Shown here: piece by piece, positions 46,501 through 59,000 of the stretch
Layout: the number at the start of each line of letters is the position of its first letter
Position numbering within the stretch: the first letter of the stretch is position 1
Source: Cognatishimia sp. 1_MG-2023
GTDB lineage: Bacteria; Pseudomonadota; Alphaproteobacteria; Rhodobacterales; Rhodobacteraceae
Direction: 5' to 3'
Length of the DNA: 64,000 nt
Assembly (NCBI RefSeq): GCF_030548175.1
Contig: NZ_JAUORX010000009.1
Span: 20,819 to 84,818, forward strand
Made by a program: the position numbers and the translations under genes
The notes under the pieces: generated by a model
Databases searched by the model: none
What the model was told of the DNA's origin: nothing
The model's input: only the letters and a program-made list of their open reading frames with translations

Positions 46501-47042
46501 TGGTCAAAACGCCCTTGGGCATCGTAAACGCGATGTACGACTACGATATTCTCTCCCTCGGGAACAGTAATCTGTACTGTTCCATTTGGTGCTGATTGCA
46601 CCACTTGCAATGTGCTTGGGCCACCTTCGGCGGCCAAATCAATCACCCTGAACTCAGCACGCTCTACAAAAGCGAGATAGTTCGCCTGACCTTGCAATCG
46701 TATCCGATCCCCTGCACGAACAGACCCTTCATTCAGAATCTGAAGATCCAAACGCCGGTCGGTCTCCAAACCATCATAGCGCACATCAAACCCAGCTTGT
46801 GCCAAAGCGATATCACTGCGGCGAGTCTCTTTAGCGTTGGTGGTCGGGGTTGGTACTGTGTCTAACGTAATAGCAAAGCCGACACCGCTGTCCAAGACAT
46901 TGGCCGCAGTCGGTTCGACATTACGGCCAACAGGCACCACAACGGTTCCTTGGGCCAACGTCATTTGTGTCATCAACGCCAATGAAAGCACCACAAAGCT
47001 GGAAGTACAGAAAAAGCGAGTGTTGTTTGATTTGTAAGTCAT
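43536..47042 (-). CDS. Large outer-membrane beta-barrel protein, partner of the giant repeat protein
   Basis: A 1,168-residue secreted protein starting with a Sec signal peptide (MTYKSNNTR ... MTLAQ). Residues about 30-280 form beta-sandwich-like modules, including one with VTVSGTNVTPGGRVQV and PPGDQTVTIRP typical of carbohydrate-binding or Ig-like folds. From about residue 285 (EWFYTGTADLTFGRR) to the end, alternating amphipathic strands with aromatic girdles and a C-terminal phenylalanine (NFVAKF) indicate a barrel of unusually many strands. A segment near residue 500, EGRDYVINYIQGVITL, resembles motifs I associate with SprA-like barrels. ATG 47042 has GAGGA upstream; a GTG at 47057 overlaps the giant gene's stop (GTGA). 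Role in anchoring or export is inferred. Confidence 0.75.
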   Translation of the reverse strand: MTYKSNNTRFFCTSSFVVLSLALMTQMTLAQGTVVVPVGRNVEPTAANVLDSGVGFAITLDTVPTPTTNAKETRRSDIALAQAGFDVRYDGLETDRRLDLQILNEGSVRAGDRIRLQGQANYLAFVERAEFRVIDLAAEGGPSTLQVVQSAPNGTVQITVPEGENIVVVHRVYDAQGRFDQTAGLPLSVRENRPILDDDAQAIELGTSTLVKQSIPIFGGSVTVSGTNVTPGGRVQVLGETVTASSDGSFVLQRILPPGDQTVTIRPVGPVQGVYFERDLTIPKNEWFYTGTADLTFGRRLGDLETTTGATLPRNYNHGRIAGFATGRTQNGWTITASADTGERELKNLFRDFDGKDPQDLLLRLTAENSYPMFGDDSTIEDAAPTRGKFYLKAEKNGNHVLWGNYKSTISGSHYLRNERDLYGAQAVYKSPEQTQNGDARFSVEAYAASPDRLPARDAFRGTGGSIYFLNQQDISVASETLSIELRDGLNGRLVETRTLVEGRDYVINYIQGVITLVEPLNSTSSTGAIVTSPNADLDVFLVAQYEFTPVGTDIDGLSYGARAEGWVSDQLRIGATGIVEQTGIADQSAVGVDLRWQYSERSFAELEYAETSGPGFASTVSSDGGLIVTTNPTTGTSGGTGTALRFNTQVDLEDLSAAVPGTIGAYYENRTAGFSTLDYQVANDQELWGLSFDIEPSEDLTFRFAYDDYRDTTGKSLKEGELSVGYKVSEKINLDFGVAHLEKATPLGAATENGIRTDVAARVTVQPSDDFKYYVFGQKTVKRSGGLRKNDRYGVGAELKFNDNWSVQGEVSDGTLGVGGDVKLSYQSGPDRSAYVGYRLEPGRDFAGVTLLGRDAGTWVAGGRRKVSESVDFFGENTFDNFGRHKSLTSAYGVEYRATEALTFSTAIEVGQVDDGPEQFDRHALSLGIRYSEGENIDANVRIELRHDDGTIGGVNRDADSYLLAAAARYKIDEDQRLLFDFEYSDTISNNASFASGTYADLVLGYAYRPIDNDRLNLLFQYRYLYDMVGQELDGVSTRGPRQESHIASVDLNYDISNQWTLGGKLGGRWSYSSPNNTTPLTRNDAWLAVLNARYHATHKWDILLEARHLEAKQAGLSETGFVGAAYRHIGNNVKLGIGYNFASFSDDLSDLTLDDKGIFVNFVAKF

Positions 47043-47053
47043 CAATAAGTTCC

Positions 47054-50000
47054 TCACTTCGTCCGGTTAATCGAACGTTCGATTTTCAATTGATAGGTCC
47101 CAATTTTGCGCCATCTGCGTTGAATGGTTCTCTGAAGCACGCGCAATCGCGCCTGCGCTTCGGCTGGTGTTTCACCATTAGTCAAAACGTAATTTACACG
47201 CAGCGTGGTTGGCTTCTCGGCGATTTTCTCAAGAAGACGCGTCATCGACGTCTCTAGCCCCTGCGATATTGTGGTTTTGCCTGTAACAAACGCCTTAGCT
47301 GTCAGATCAATGGTAATCACTTGGCTGATAGCGGCACCGAAATTCAACTTTGCGACTTTACCGGCTGTTACGCGGATATTACGTGGGTTTTCAGTGGTCA
47401 CACGATAGCCACTCGGCAAACTGCGCGTGTCGAGTTTCAGCTGGAAGTTCGAGCCGATTTTGCGTGGCAAGGCAGCACATGGCACACTGAAACGTCCGTG
47501 CTCATCGGTGGTGATAATCTTGCCATCTACTGTGACCAGTTTAACGCCAGCAATACCCGGTTCATGCTTTGAAGGATCACTAAAGTCGTCTTGATACCCA
47601 CTCCCGTTGCGATCATCGAAGACTTTACCGATCACATCAGAGCAATCGAAAATCGCTTCGGGCTGAATACGCACAGTTGCAGTCGCACGATTTGAAACTT
47701 CGCGTCCAAAGGCGTTTTCAAGCCACGTTTGGTTGGTCAACGACCCAAAGGTCCCCCTACTGACAACACGTGCTGCCACTGTAATTGTGACTGACCCGTT
47801 CGGTAACAAATCGACTGGCCACGACAAACGACCGCCTACAATCGTCGGTTCGATCGGAATGCCAGAAACCAGTGCGGACCCCGGCGTATAAACCAATCCG
47901 GCTGGAAGCTGGTCATAAACTGTGGCCCCCAAATAATCGAAGGGCGAACTGTTTTGGAACGTAAGCGTATAATTAATCGTGTCCCCAAATACCACAGTAC
48001 GACGGTCCGCTGTTTTGGTCGCAATAACGTCACGTGCGGTCGAACAGTTCATCAACGGGATATTGTTGTTCAAAACAAATGGGTCCCCGGCCTCGATATC
48101 GAAGCTGGTATAAAAGAGGTTTGCACCAGCTGATGAATCCGCAAGAACACCTGTACTGCCAAATTCACTAGAGCCGATGGAGGCCGGGTTACTCGGCAAC
48201 AAGCTTGTTGCATCCAGCACACCCAAGCTGGTGCGTCCGGTCGATGCCGTCCCAGAGCTCGGATACGAAAGACCAAGAGTATAGGTCCCAGGTGCCGTTA
48301 CAAAGAACTGGTAGAAACCAGACGAACCACCCTGCACAATCGTGATTGGACCTGTGGTACCAACACCACTCTGACTAAAGCCACCCCCAGTTACAGTAAC
48401 ATTGCCGCCAGACAGGATGCGCCCGTCTTCTTCGCAATAGAAATAACCCGTTGGATCATAGTCTTCGCGATCAGGGATACCATCCCCATCACGATCCTCT
48501 GTTGCACTTTCAAGGTGATCTGGAGCGCCATCACGATCAGTGTCTTCGCTGGTCAGGTCAGCTTGTGCGGTTGTCGGTGTTGATAGCTGGTCAGACGTTA
48601 CAGACCCAACGTTTGGTGAAGTCGGGTAACCGTTGGTTGACGCGTATACGAAACTGATGCGAACCGTACCAACAGCGCCCGGCGCCAAAGTTGGATCACC
48701 CAAAATGGTTTGCGTTTGAACCGCGCCATCATAATTTGCGTTCACCGAAGCCGCTGTAAATCCAGTAACCATAAGTTCGATTGGATAGGTATCATGCAGC
48801 AGTTCCGCTGGCGCCAAGAAACTTTCCAAATCATCGACAACCGAAATACCAGTTTGCGTCAGGTTCCCAGTATTGGTGACCATGACATCAAAGACTGCAC
48901 GTTCAATGGTTGGGAAGAGAATAGAAGTTTCAACCAGCGTCTTGGTCACCTCGAAACTTGGTAACGCAGAAACTGATGCAATCGTTGGATCGCTGTCTCC
49001 GTTTCCATCATCATCAGATTGGTCAACAATGGATGCATCTGTCGGTGTAGTTGCCGTTACAGTCACAGAGTTAGACACCCCACCTGCATCAATATCCTCA
49101 AGCGTTAGATCAACCGAAACCGTGTAAGTGGCAACTTCACCGGGCTGCAATACACCCTCTGGCGACGCTGGCTCACCACTAGCTTCGACAAAAATCGGCG
49201 TTGGGTTGCGTGGGTTATCACCATTTAGATTTATGGTTTCATCCGACAGAGAAACCCCAGTCAATGACACGTTACCAGTGTTTGCCACTGTAACTTGGAA
49301 CGCCACGGTTTCACCAACAGCCGTCCCAATTTCTTCAACGGTTTTGATCACTTCCAGCATAGGTGTTGGCGTAATCGACAAAAGCGTTGGGTCATCCTCA
49401 AGATTGCCGTCAGAAAGGTCGTCATCCGCCGACATATCACTGACAGGGGCCCCTTCAGGAGGCGTACCCGTGACGATCGCCCGGTTTACTAACCCGCCTG
49501 CATCAATGTCATCTTGAGTGAGGACATGACGCACTTCCCAAGTTGCGATTTCGCCCGGTGACAAAGTATCTGGTACATCTACCGCAGCTGGTGTCACGGC
49601 AATCGCTGTTCCAGTTGCACTTGTCATCGTATCACTGACGGAAAGATCGCTTAGATCAACGTTGCCTGTGTTTAAGGCTTCGATGACAAAGACAACTTCA
49701 TCGCCCACGCGGGTATTTTCTGACGTCACACGTTTGGTGACCGCAAGCGCTGGCTCTGATGGAATATCAAACAAAGTTGCGTCGTCAGCACTGTTCCCGT
49801 CATTGTCCAAGCCATCGTCAGACGTGTCAACGACTAGCGCTAAATTCGGGTCATCAGCCTTGACGGTGACGGTATTTTCCAGACCACCATCATTGAGCAT
49901 TTCTTGGGTCAACGTGACCTGAGCGTTATAGACCCATGTTTCGCCAACATCGAGTGCCCCGTCCTGATCGGCATCCGAACTTGCGACCAACGCAAAAGGC

Positions 50001-53000
50001 GCATCTAGGGTCACAGAGGTTCCTGTTGCGGTGGTCATCGTGTCGGTGACACCAACGCTATCCAGAGTGACGTTGCCAGTATTCTCCACACTCAGTTGGA
50101 AAGCCACTGGCTGCCCAAGAACCGCGGCCCCAGGTAGTACGACTTTGGTCGCCTCCATGGACGCAATTTGAGTAGGGCCAGGCGTTGTGATTTCATCGCT
50201 GTCCTGGGCCTGCGTATCAAACGGGTCAGACCCGGTGACAAAGGCTGTATTCACTACTTCCCCTGCGTCCATCATGTCTTGTGTTACTTCAATCGAGAGC
50301 GCACAGGTCGTATCGGTTGTACCTGGAACAAGACTCGCGATTTGGCAGCTATACGTGCTGTCCATCGCATCGGTGACAACCAAGTTGGACAGCGTAACGT
50401 TGCCCTGGTTCTCTACTGCGAACAGATAAGTCAGCGTTGACCCAACTTGCCCAAACGTGGAAGGCACAGCAGTTTTGGTCAATTCCATCAAAGGTGCCGG
50501 TGCTGGCATATCAACGGTTATACTATCCTCTGCATCAATGCTTTGGCCCTGTGGCGTAATGGCTGAAGTCATTGCAGTGTTGACCAAAGAGCCTGCATCT
50601 ATGTCGCCCTGCGTGACGGTGTAGGTCCCCGAGCATGTCAGGTTTTCATCTGGCGCAAGCGAAGCTGCGGTACATGTAAAGCCTGACAGCATTTCATCTT
50701 TAATCTCAACGCTAGAAAGTGTTTGGTTACCAACGTTGGTAGCAATCAACGAATAGGTCAAAACCTGATCAACAGAAGTGACTGGCAAGGTCGCCACAGA
50801 TTTTTCGAGTGAAATTTCCGGTGATCGCTCTGCATCAACCCGCACGCTATCTGGCGGTGACAATACCTGTGTATCATCTGCACCGAACTCAGTGCTCGCG
50901 TATGCCTCGTTGAAGACAAAGCCCGCGTCCAATTGATCTTGATCAACGGTAAGAACGGCCTCACACGTTGCAATTTCACCTGGTGCGAAATCAGGGTCAG
51001 AACTCGTGGGGGCGAAACAAGTAACATCCCCCAATAACGTATCCGTCACCACAACATCTCGCGCGAAAGCACGAGTGCCGGCATTCGTCACAGTGAATGT
51101 AAAGGTCAGTTCGTCTCCGACAGAGTCAAAGCTGCTTACATCTGCAGTCTTTTCAATGGACAACAGCGGTGTGCCGTCGTCTGGAATCGTCGCACTGTCA
51201 ATCGGAGACGTTACATCATCAGATGTACCTGACGCGATATTGGTCACTGATCCTAGGTCAACATCTGTCGCCGAAACTTCGTAGATCCCAGTACAGACAT
51301 AACTGCCATTTGGCGCGATGCCCTCGGCTGGGAAAACAGGACAAGTAATACCTTCTGCCGCGATCAATGTATCGTTTACAACGATTGGTTCCGTGATTGT
51401 CGTATTCCCGACATTCCGCGTAGTGAACGTAAAGCTCAGCTCAGCACCAGTTACGAACGCTTCTGATGCCACTTCTGGAGCAGTCTTTTCAAATGCCAAC
51501 GCTGGATTTTGCTGTGCCATAATCGTCGCGGTTGCCGGTTCAGTGGTTTCAACCAAACCACTGTTGGCTGTGGCAGAGTTCTCAATCTGACCCTTATCAA
51601 TATCCTCTTGCGTGACCTCATATGTGCCACGGCACACCAGTTCTGCCTCGGGCAAAAGGCCACCGGCGGGCATCGCATCACAAACAATCAAACCACCGGC
51701 GTCGGAGATCAATGGATCACTCACAAACACCTGATCCGTCAGTGTAATGTTCCCAGTGTTTTCAACTGTAAAGACATACTCCAACGACTGCCCAACAGTA
51801 TCAAAGGTTGCAGGCGCGCTTCCTGCCAATGCTTTGGTCAACGCAATGGCTGGTGCGGCTTCGATGTCAAATTTGGTCGGGTCACTGCTCGTGTTACCAT
51901 CCGCATCATCGTTATCATCACTTTGATCAGTGATCACACCGCCACTCGGCACAGTGCCTGTTGCTGTCGCAGAGTTGCGAATACCACCAGCATCAATATC
52001 AGCCTGAACTAATGTGTAAGTCGCTGTATAGGTCGCGATTTCTTCGGGGACCAAAGTGCCTGCGGCCGACCCAAGGCTCGCACCCATAAAGACCGGTGAA
52101 TTGTTCAGGGCCAAAACTGTGCCATCTGCGCGGGTCAGAGTATCAGAAGCGATCCCAACATTCGAAAGCGTGACATTTCCTGTGTTTTCAACAGTGATCG
52201 AGAATTCGATGGTTTCACCCAACTCGGCAACACCAGAAGTAACGGTTTTAACAGCCTCGATGCCGGGTTCGGCAGGCAACGGTAAGGCCGTTGGTGAGGC
52301 ACTGCCGTTCGTGTCGTCACCGTCATCAGATACATCTGTAACAGCGGTATCCGCTGGGCTTTGTGCCGTTACAAAAACTTGGTTGTTAATACCACCGGAA
52401 TCAATGTCCTCTTGTGTCAGAACATGTTCGACCGCAAAGCTCCAAGTTTCATCCACTTCTAGCGTACCAGATACCCCCGCATCGCCAGCTTCAAGAACGG
52501 GCGCGTCCACCGTCAGAACGGTGCCATCTGCGCGGCGCAACACATCCGTTAAAACCACATCCGTCAGTGTCTGATTACCCTTATTTTCAACGGTAATTGT
52601 AAACGGAACAGTCTCTCCAACAGCAGGAGGCGATGAAAGCCCGGAGGCATCCAATGTTTTAATAACCTCCAAAGCAGCATTGGCATCTTCAAGGCCAACA
52701 GTCAGCGTGTCTTCAGCGGTAATATCGCTACCGCCATTCAATGGCGTCGCTATCGCCGTCGCAGTGTTTTCAAGCGCAACTTGACCGTCTATATCCTCCT
52801 GCGTGACCAAATATGTCGCTGTAAAGGTCACGACGTCACCCGGACTTAGCGTATCCCAGCTTCCATCATCCGCAGCATCAACACTGTCCCCTGTTGCGTT
52901 ACCTGCATCCGTCAACAGTGTTTCATCAGAGGTAGTCAAGGCAACTTGCCCTGCCGCAGACGTCTGCAAGTCAGCCACAGTTACGTTGGTTAAAGTTTGG

Positions 53001-56000
53001 TTACCGGTGTTTTCGACTTCAATCGTAAATGTAATTTCATCATCAACAGCCGGATCTGTCAGGTCAGCTCGTTTGCGTACTTCCATGGCTGAAGTTTGGC
53101 TAAATTCAACACTTGTAGGATCGTTGGTCGCATCTGAATCACCGCTGCTGTCACTTGCCCCCGCATCATCATCAGAGACATCAGAAACGTTGTTCCCATC
53201 GGGATCTTGTGAAGTTGCCGTCGCAGTGTTTTCAACACCGCCAGTGTCCAATGCGCCTTGCTCTAACACATAAGCCGCTTCGAAACTCCAGGTTTCCCCC
53301 ACATCTAGGAAGCCATCATTATTCGTATCGCCACCGGTCAAAGCTGGCTGGGTGGACAAAGCCAACGCCCCACCATCCGCATCAGTCAGCGTGTCAACAA
53401 AAGTTGGCGCTGTCAGAGTGACATTCCCGGTGTTGCGAGCAGTGAACAAGAAAGTCAGCGTCTCACCTGCCACAGGTGGCGTGGACAATGCAGAAGTATC
53501 CCCGCGTTTTTCCAATACCAACCCAGGATCCGATCCCAACGGTGTCTCTGTTGGGTCATTTTCGCCATCTGCCGTCGAACTGTCATCCGACAAATCTGAA
53601 ACGGTATCGCCCTCTGGATCAATCGCGCTTGCTGTGGCTTGGTTTGTCACTAAGCCCGCATCCAGATCGTCCTGCGTAATCGCATAAGACGCCGTAAGGG
53701 TGATCGTACCCGAACCAACTTCTAGATCGTTCCCATCTGCCTCACCATCAATGTCTGCACCACCACTCGGTGAACCAGGTGTCGGGGTGCCCCCTGAGCC
53801 GCTAAAGCTGGTCTCTGAAACGGCGATGTCAAACAACGTCGTGTTGCCGACGTTAGACACCACATAGGTATAGTTGATCGTGTCATCGACATCTAAACGC
53901 CCATCCCCGCCATCATTTGCCACCGATGTTTTCACAACGGCAATTTGTGGATCACGAGCGATTGCCACCTGAACAGGTGTATCGAGCGTATCCGTAACCT
54001 GTTCATCTTGCGGATCAAGCGCTGTCGCCGTCACTGTATTATTAACACCGCCGGCATCAATGGCTTGCTGGTCTAGATCAAAACTTGCGGAATAAATCCA
54101 AGTCTCATCTACATCCAACAAATCATTGTTGTTTGTGTCACCGCTTGCGTAATCAGGTCCATCTGTCAGTGTCAGCGCATCGCCATTCGCGTCGGTCAAT
54201 GTGTCTGTCAATGTCGGTTCATCAAGTGTCTGATTGCCGGAGTTTTCGACATTGATCGTAAAGGTGACCGTTTGCCCCACAACCGCTGGATCAGTCAAAG
54301 CCGTTGCATTTGCTGTTTTGGTAACTTCAAGCGAAGGCGCTTTGTCTTCAACGGTAACCGATGCATCGGCCTCATCGTTGGCCGTTTCACCACCCGGTGC
54401 GTCTGCTTGAACGGTTGCCGTGTTCGTCAACGTGATTTGTTCATCTATGTCATCCTGAGTGACCACATAGTCCGCTGTAAAGGTAACTGCATCCCCTGCC
54501 CGCAATGTTGTCCAGATGCCATCGCCTGAACTATCTACGGATGTGCCGATCTCGTTTATATCTGTGCTTAGGCTATCCCCTTCGATGGTCAAAGCCGAAG
54601 TGCCACCCGCAGAAACATGCGCGTCACTGACCGCGACGTTGGACAGAGTCACATTGCCGGTATTTGTCACCACGTAGGTATAAGTAACGGTTTCGCCTTC
54701 TGCGACGTCCTCAGTTACCGAAGGTGTTTTTGTGATCGAAACACTCGGCGACCGTTCCGCATCGATGGTTAGCGTGTCTGTCGCATCGTCGGGAAGTTCG
54801 CTTGAGCTTGCAACGGCAACATTGGTGACTCCCCCAGCATCCAAGTCTTCATGTGTGACAAAATACTCGGCTTCACACTGATAGAATTCCGTTGGGCTCA
54901 ACCCTGCCGCTGGAATACCTTCGCAAGTAAAAATTCCGATCTTATCGTCATCAATTTCAGGGGCTTCGAATAGCGTCGTGTTGCCCGTGTTCGCGATTGT
55001 ATAAGTATAAACAATCCGTTGGTTCCACGTCGTAATCTCTGTTGTCTCAGATTCTTTGATCAAAGAAATCAGTGGTTCTTGGGGTGGACCCCGAACAAAG
55101 ACATCATCAGACCCATCAATTGGGTCCAGATCAGTATTGTTAGGCACAGCAGTCACATTGGCAGTATTGGTAAAGCCACCAAACAAGCTCGAACCATCAG
55201 TGTTGGTTTCGTCGACATCGTCTTGTGTTACGACATATTCAAACTCACAGCTGTCGTCGATTTCACCTGGCTCAATCGGGCCAATTGTACAGCTCGCCGG
55301 TGTCACCAAACGATCGTCGGTCACTGTGGCGGACTGCAATGTGATATTACCGGTGTTCTCAACTGAAATGACAAAAGTCAAAATCTGACCCGGATCCGTA
55401 AAGGCCTGCGCTCCTGTTGGCGCGGGGAACAGTTCTTTCAAAACCGTCATGGTTGTTACCGGATTATCGAGCGGTTGGGCAATCGTATCGCTGTCAGAAA
55501 TGGTGACACCCTGAGGGTCGGTGCCTGTTGCAGTTGCTGTATTCGTCAATGTCTGCGCATCAATGTCATCTTGGGTGACAGTATAATCCCCAACACATTG
55601 CAATGTTTCACCTGGCTCAAGAACCACATTCGCAGGTGCAGAGCTGCTCGCACCGCCCACTGCAATAACGTTACATGTCAGGCTTGGCACAAGCGGGTCA
55701 GAAATACTAACGCCCGCAATCGTCTGATTACCCGTATTTTCGGCTTCGATGGTATATTCAAGATCATCCCCAGCTGAAGCTGTCACGATTCCAAGCGTAG
55801 TCATTGCCTTAGAAACTGTTAGCTCAGGATCTTCAGTTGCAAGAACGGTCTCAGCCGCATTCGGTGAAACAACCGCTGTTGCTGGTCCACGTGGAGCATA
55901 CACAGTATTCGCCGTGGCGTTGTTGGTAACAAATCCACGATCAAGGTCCAATTGCGTGATGGTGTAGTCATGCTCGCAGACATGCGATTCCATTGTCGCA

Positions 56001-59000
56001 AGTGACGCAAAGCCTCCACCCGCCGCTGGGCGACAAGCCAAAGTGCCCATAACGTCGTCTTCAATCGAAATGGCCCCAGACAGTGCAACGTTACCGGTAT
56101 TGGTCACAGTATAGCGGTACGTGATGACGTCTGTTGTATCGTCAAACGGCACATTTGTTGCAAGGGCTTCTTTAGTCAGCTGCAAGGCAGGCGAGCTATC
56201 GGCTGGATACACAGCGTTATCGCTTGGAGATTGAACAGGGTTTCCATCAAACGAGCCCGTTGCGAAAACAACGTTTGTCGCAGACCCCAAATCAATGTCT
56301 TCATCAGTTACAAAATGAGTTGCGGTACAGTTGAGCGTCTCGCCTGGAACCAACTCGTTATCAACCAAAGCAGGGCAGCTTGGGACCGAAAGATTGTCGG
56401 TCAAAGTGATCGGGCCGTCTATCGTTACGTTACCAGTGTTGGTCACCACGATTGTATAGCTCAACTCGTCACCCGGGTTGAAATTATTGGGCGAGTCTGT
56501 CGCAACAAATGTTTTCACAATTCCCAACTCAGGCGCCTGGATAGAATTGATCGTTACGCTGTCTGTATTGGATTGCACTGCAGAGCTGTCAAAGACCGTA
56601 TCCGCAGTGGCGATGTTTGTGACAAAGCCAGCATCAACATCATCTTGGGTTGCGACAAAGATCTGCTCACACAAAACACTGGCACCCGGCGCAAGTGGTG
56701 CGGTGGTACACGTTAGTATGCCTGGAATTTTATCATCGTCAATTGTGATATCCGCAGTGGTCGTCACGTTTCCTGAGTTGGACACCAGATACTCAAACAC
56801 CACTTCGTTTAGTGGATCTGAATAGCTTGCAGGAGACGTCGACTTAACGCGTTTGTCCAACATCAACGCAGGCAATTGAGAGGCCAAAATCGTTTCAGTG
56901 GCGTTGCCAGAATCCACAACGACAAACGGGTCATCCCCCGGGTTTTGTGGTACAATCGGCTGTGTTACGGTTGCGCTTGCAATGTTCACAACTTGCCCAG
57001 CATCTAGATCAAGCTGTGTGACTTCATATTCACCTGTACATGTATAGGTGCCCAATGGCGGAATGCCCGCAAGTGGTAAAACAGGGCAATCAATGTCAGG
57101 AATTCTGTCATCTGTAACCGTAATATCAGCTGTAATCGTGATATTCCCGGTGTTGGTGATGATGTAATCATAGGTCAGCATTTGACCCACCGCATCAAAA
57201 GTCGTGCCAAAGGTCTCGACCTTATTCAAGGAAATCATCGGAGCAGGTGCTGGGCCTACAATTGTGACCTCATCTTCAGCCTCAACCGCAGTACTTAAGC
57301 CAGAACTTTCACCGGTAACAATAACTGTGTTTGTGTAGCTGCTTACGTCAACGTCCGCTTGCGTCAAAGATTTTGTCGCAGCCAAAGACGTGATCCCATC
57401 GGCACACAGGCTCGTCGAAGCTCCCGGAACTAGGTCTGGCAAAGGACAAGTAAACCCAAGGTCTGCATCGTTGATCGTCAAACCCGTCAACGTGACGTTA
57501 CCGTTGTTGCTAACAACAAACGTATAGTCTTCTGTTTCTGCGGCGGTGGTAAAGACACCATCATCAAAAGACTTCACCACAGACAGCACAACGCTTTCAG
57601 TAGGGCCATTCACCGTGACACTGCTGTCTTGCGACACAGGTGCGGTCACACCCGATGGCGCTGTGACAGTTGCAGTTGCAGTATTGCTCAGAGATCCTGC
57701 ATCTATGTCTGCTTGCTGAATTGTGTAGCTGGCCGTGCAGCTTGTAGTATCGGTGACGCCCGGCGCCAGACTTGAAATCACACAGTTGATCGGGCTTCCA
57801 AAGAAAGCGTCTGTGACCGTGACATTTGTGAGTGTGACGTTGCCTGTGTTTTCCAACGCGAAAACATAGTCCACTGAATCGCCTACTGCGGTGTAGTCAC
57901 CACTTGCACGTTTTTCAAAATCGAAAGTCGCGCTGCGGGTTGGGCCGGTCACTATGACAGAATCCGTTTGAGTGGCAATATCTGCTGAGGTTAGGCTGGC
58001 ATTGTTCACCACCTGCCCCGCATCGATATCACCCTGATCGACGGTGTAAACGAACGTACAGGTCTCGTCTGTGAGGCCCGGCGCTAAACTCGCGATATTG
58101 CAAGTATATCCTGCATCCAGTGCATCGGTCACGGTGAGGTTCGTCAATGTTTGGGTGCCCGTATTTTCGACGGTCATTGTATATGTAATTTGCTCACCAA
58201 CAGTGGTGAATTCGCTTCGAGAAGCTGTTTTTTCTAAAGTTGCGGTCTGAGAGGGCACTGCAGGATCGACATTCGACGTCGCGCCGTCTGTTTCTGAAAA
58301 CTGGGCTCCCTGCGTCGGCTGCGCCGTTGCTGTTGCGGTGTTCAAAATTTGCTCGAGATCAATATCGCTCTGCTGCACAGAGTATGAGCCAGTACAACTG
58401 TCGCTCAAACCAGGTGCAATATCTGTCAATGTACATGACAGCGCTGGGATCAAAGGATCAGTGATCGTGACGGATGATAGCGTTACGTTGCCATCATTCA
58501 CGACATTAAACGTATAATTCAACGTTTGATTAACAGCGTTGAATTGCGCTGGACCCGACTTGGTAAAAACCATCGACGGTGAAGCAACGACTGGCACAGT
58601 GGCCTCACTTGCGTCAGACGTTACAGAAATCGTGGTGCTGTTATTGGTGAATGAAAAACTCGCCGTCGCACTGTTATCAACCTGTCCGGCGTCCAATTCA
58701 GTCTGCGATACGCCTGTACGCGTACCTGTACAAACGAATGAATCACCAGGGTCAAACGGGCTTGGCTGCGCAGAACAATCAGCTGCAGAATCCAACAATC
58801 CATCATTGATGGAAATCGGCTGAGCAGGCAGCAAAATCTGCGTATTGCCCGAGTTTGTCACAAGGAATGAATAGTTGATGCTGTCAGAGGTTGCTGCGAC
58901 GGATGCAGTTATCGCGCTTTTTTCCAATGAAATAGCGGGGTTCAGAGCTGGCGCAATTGTTGCAGACACTTGCGCCGAAGTAGTCGCACCGCCGGATGCC

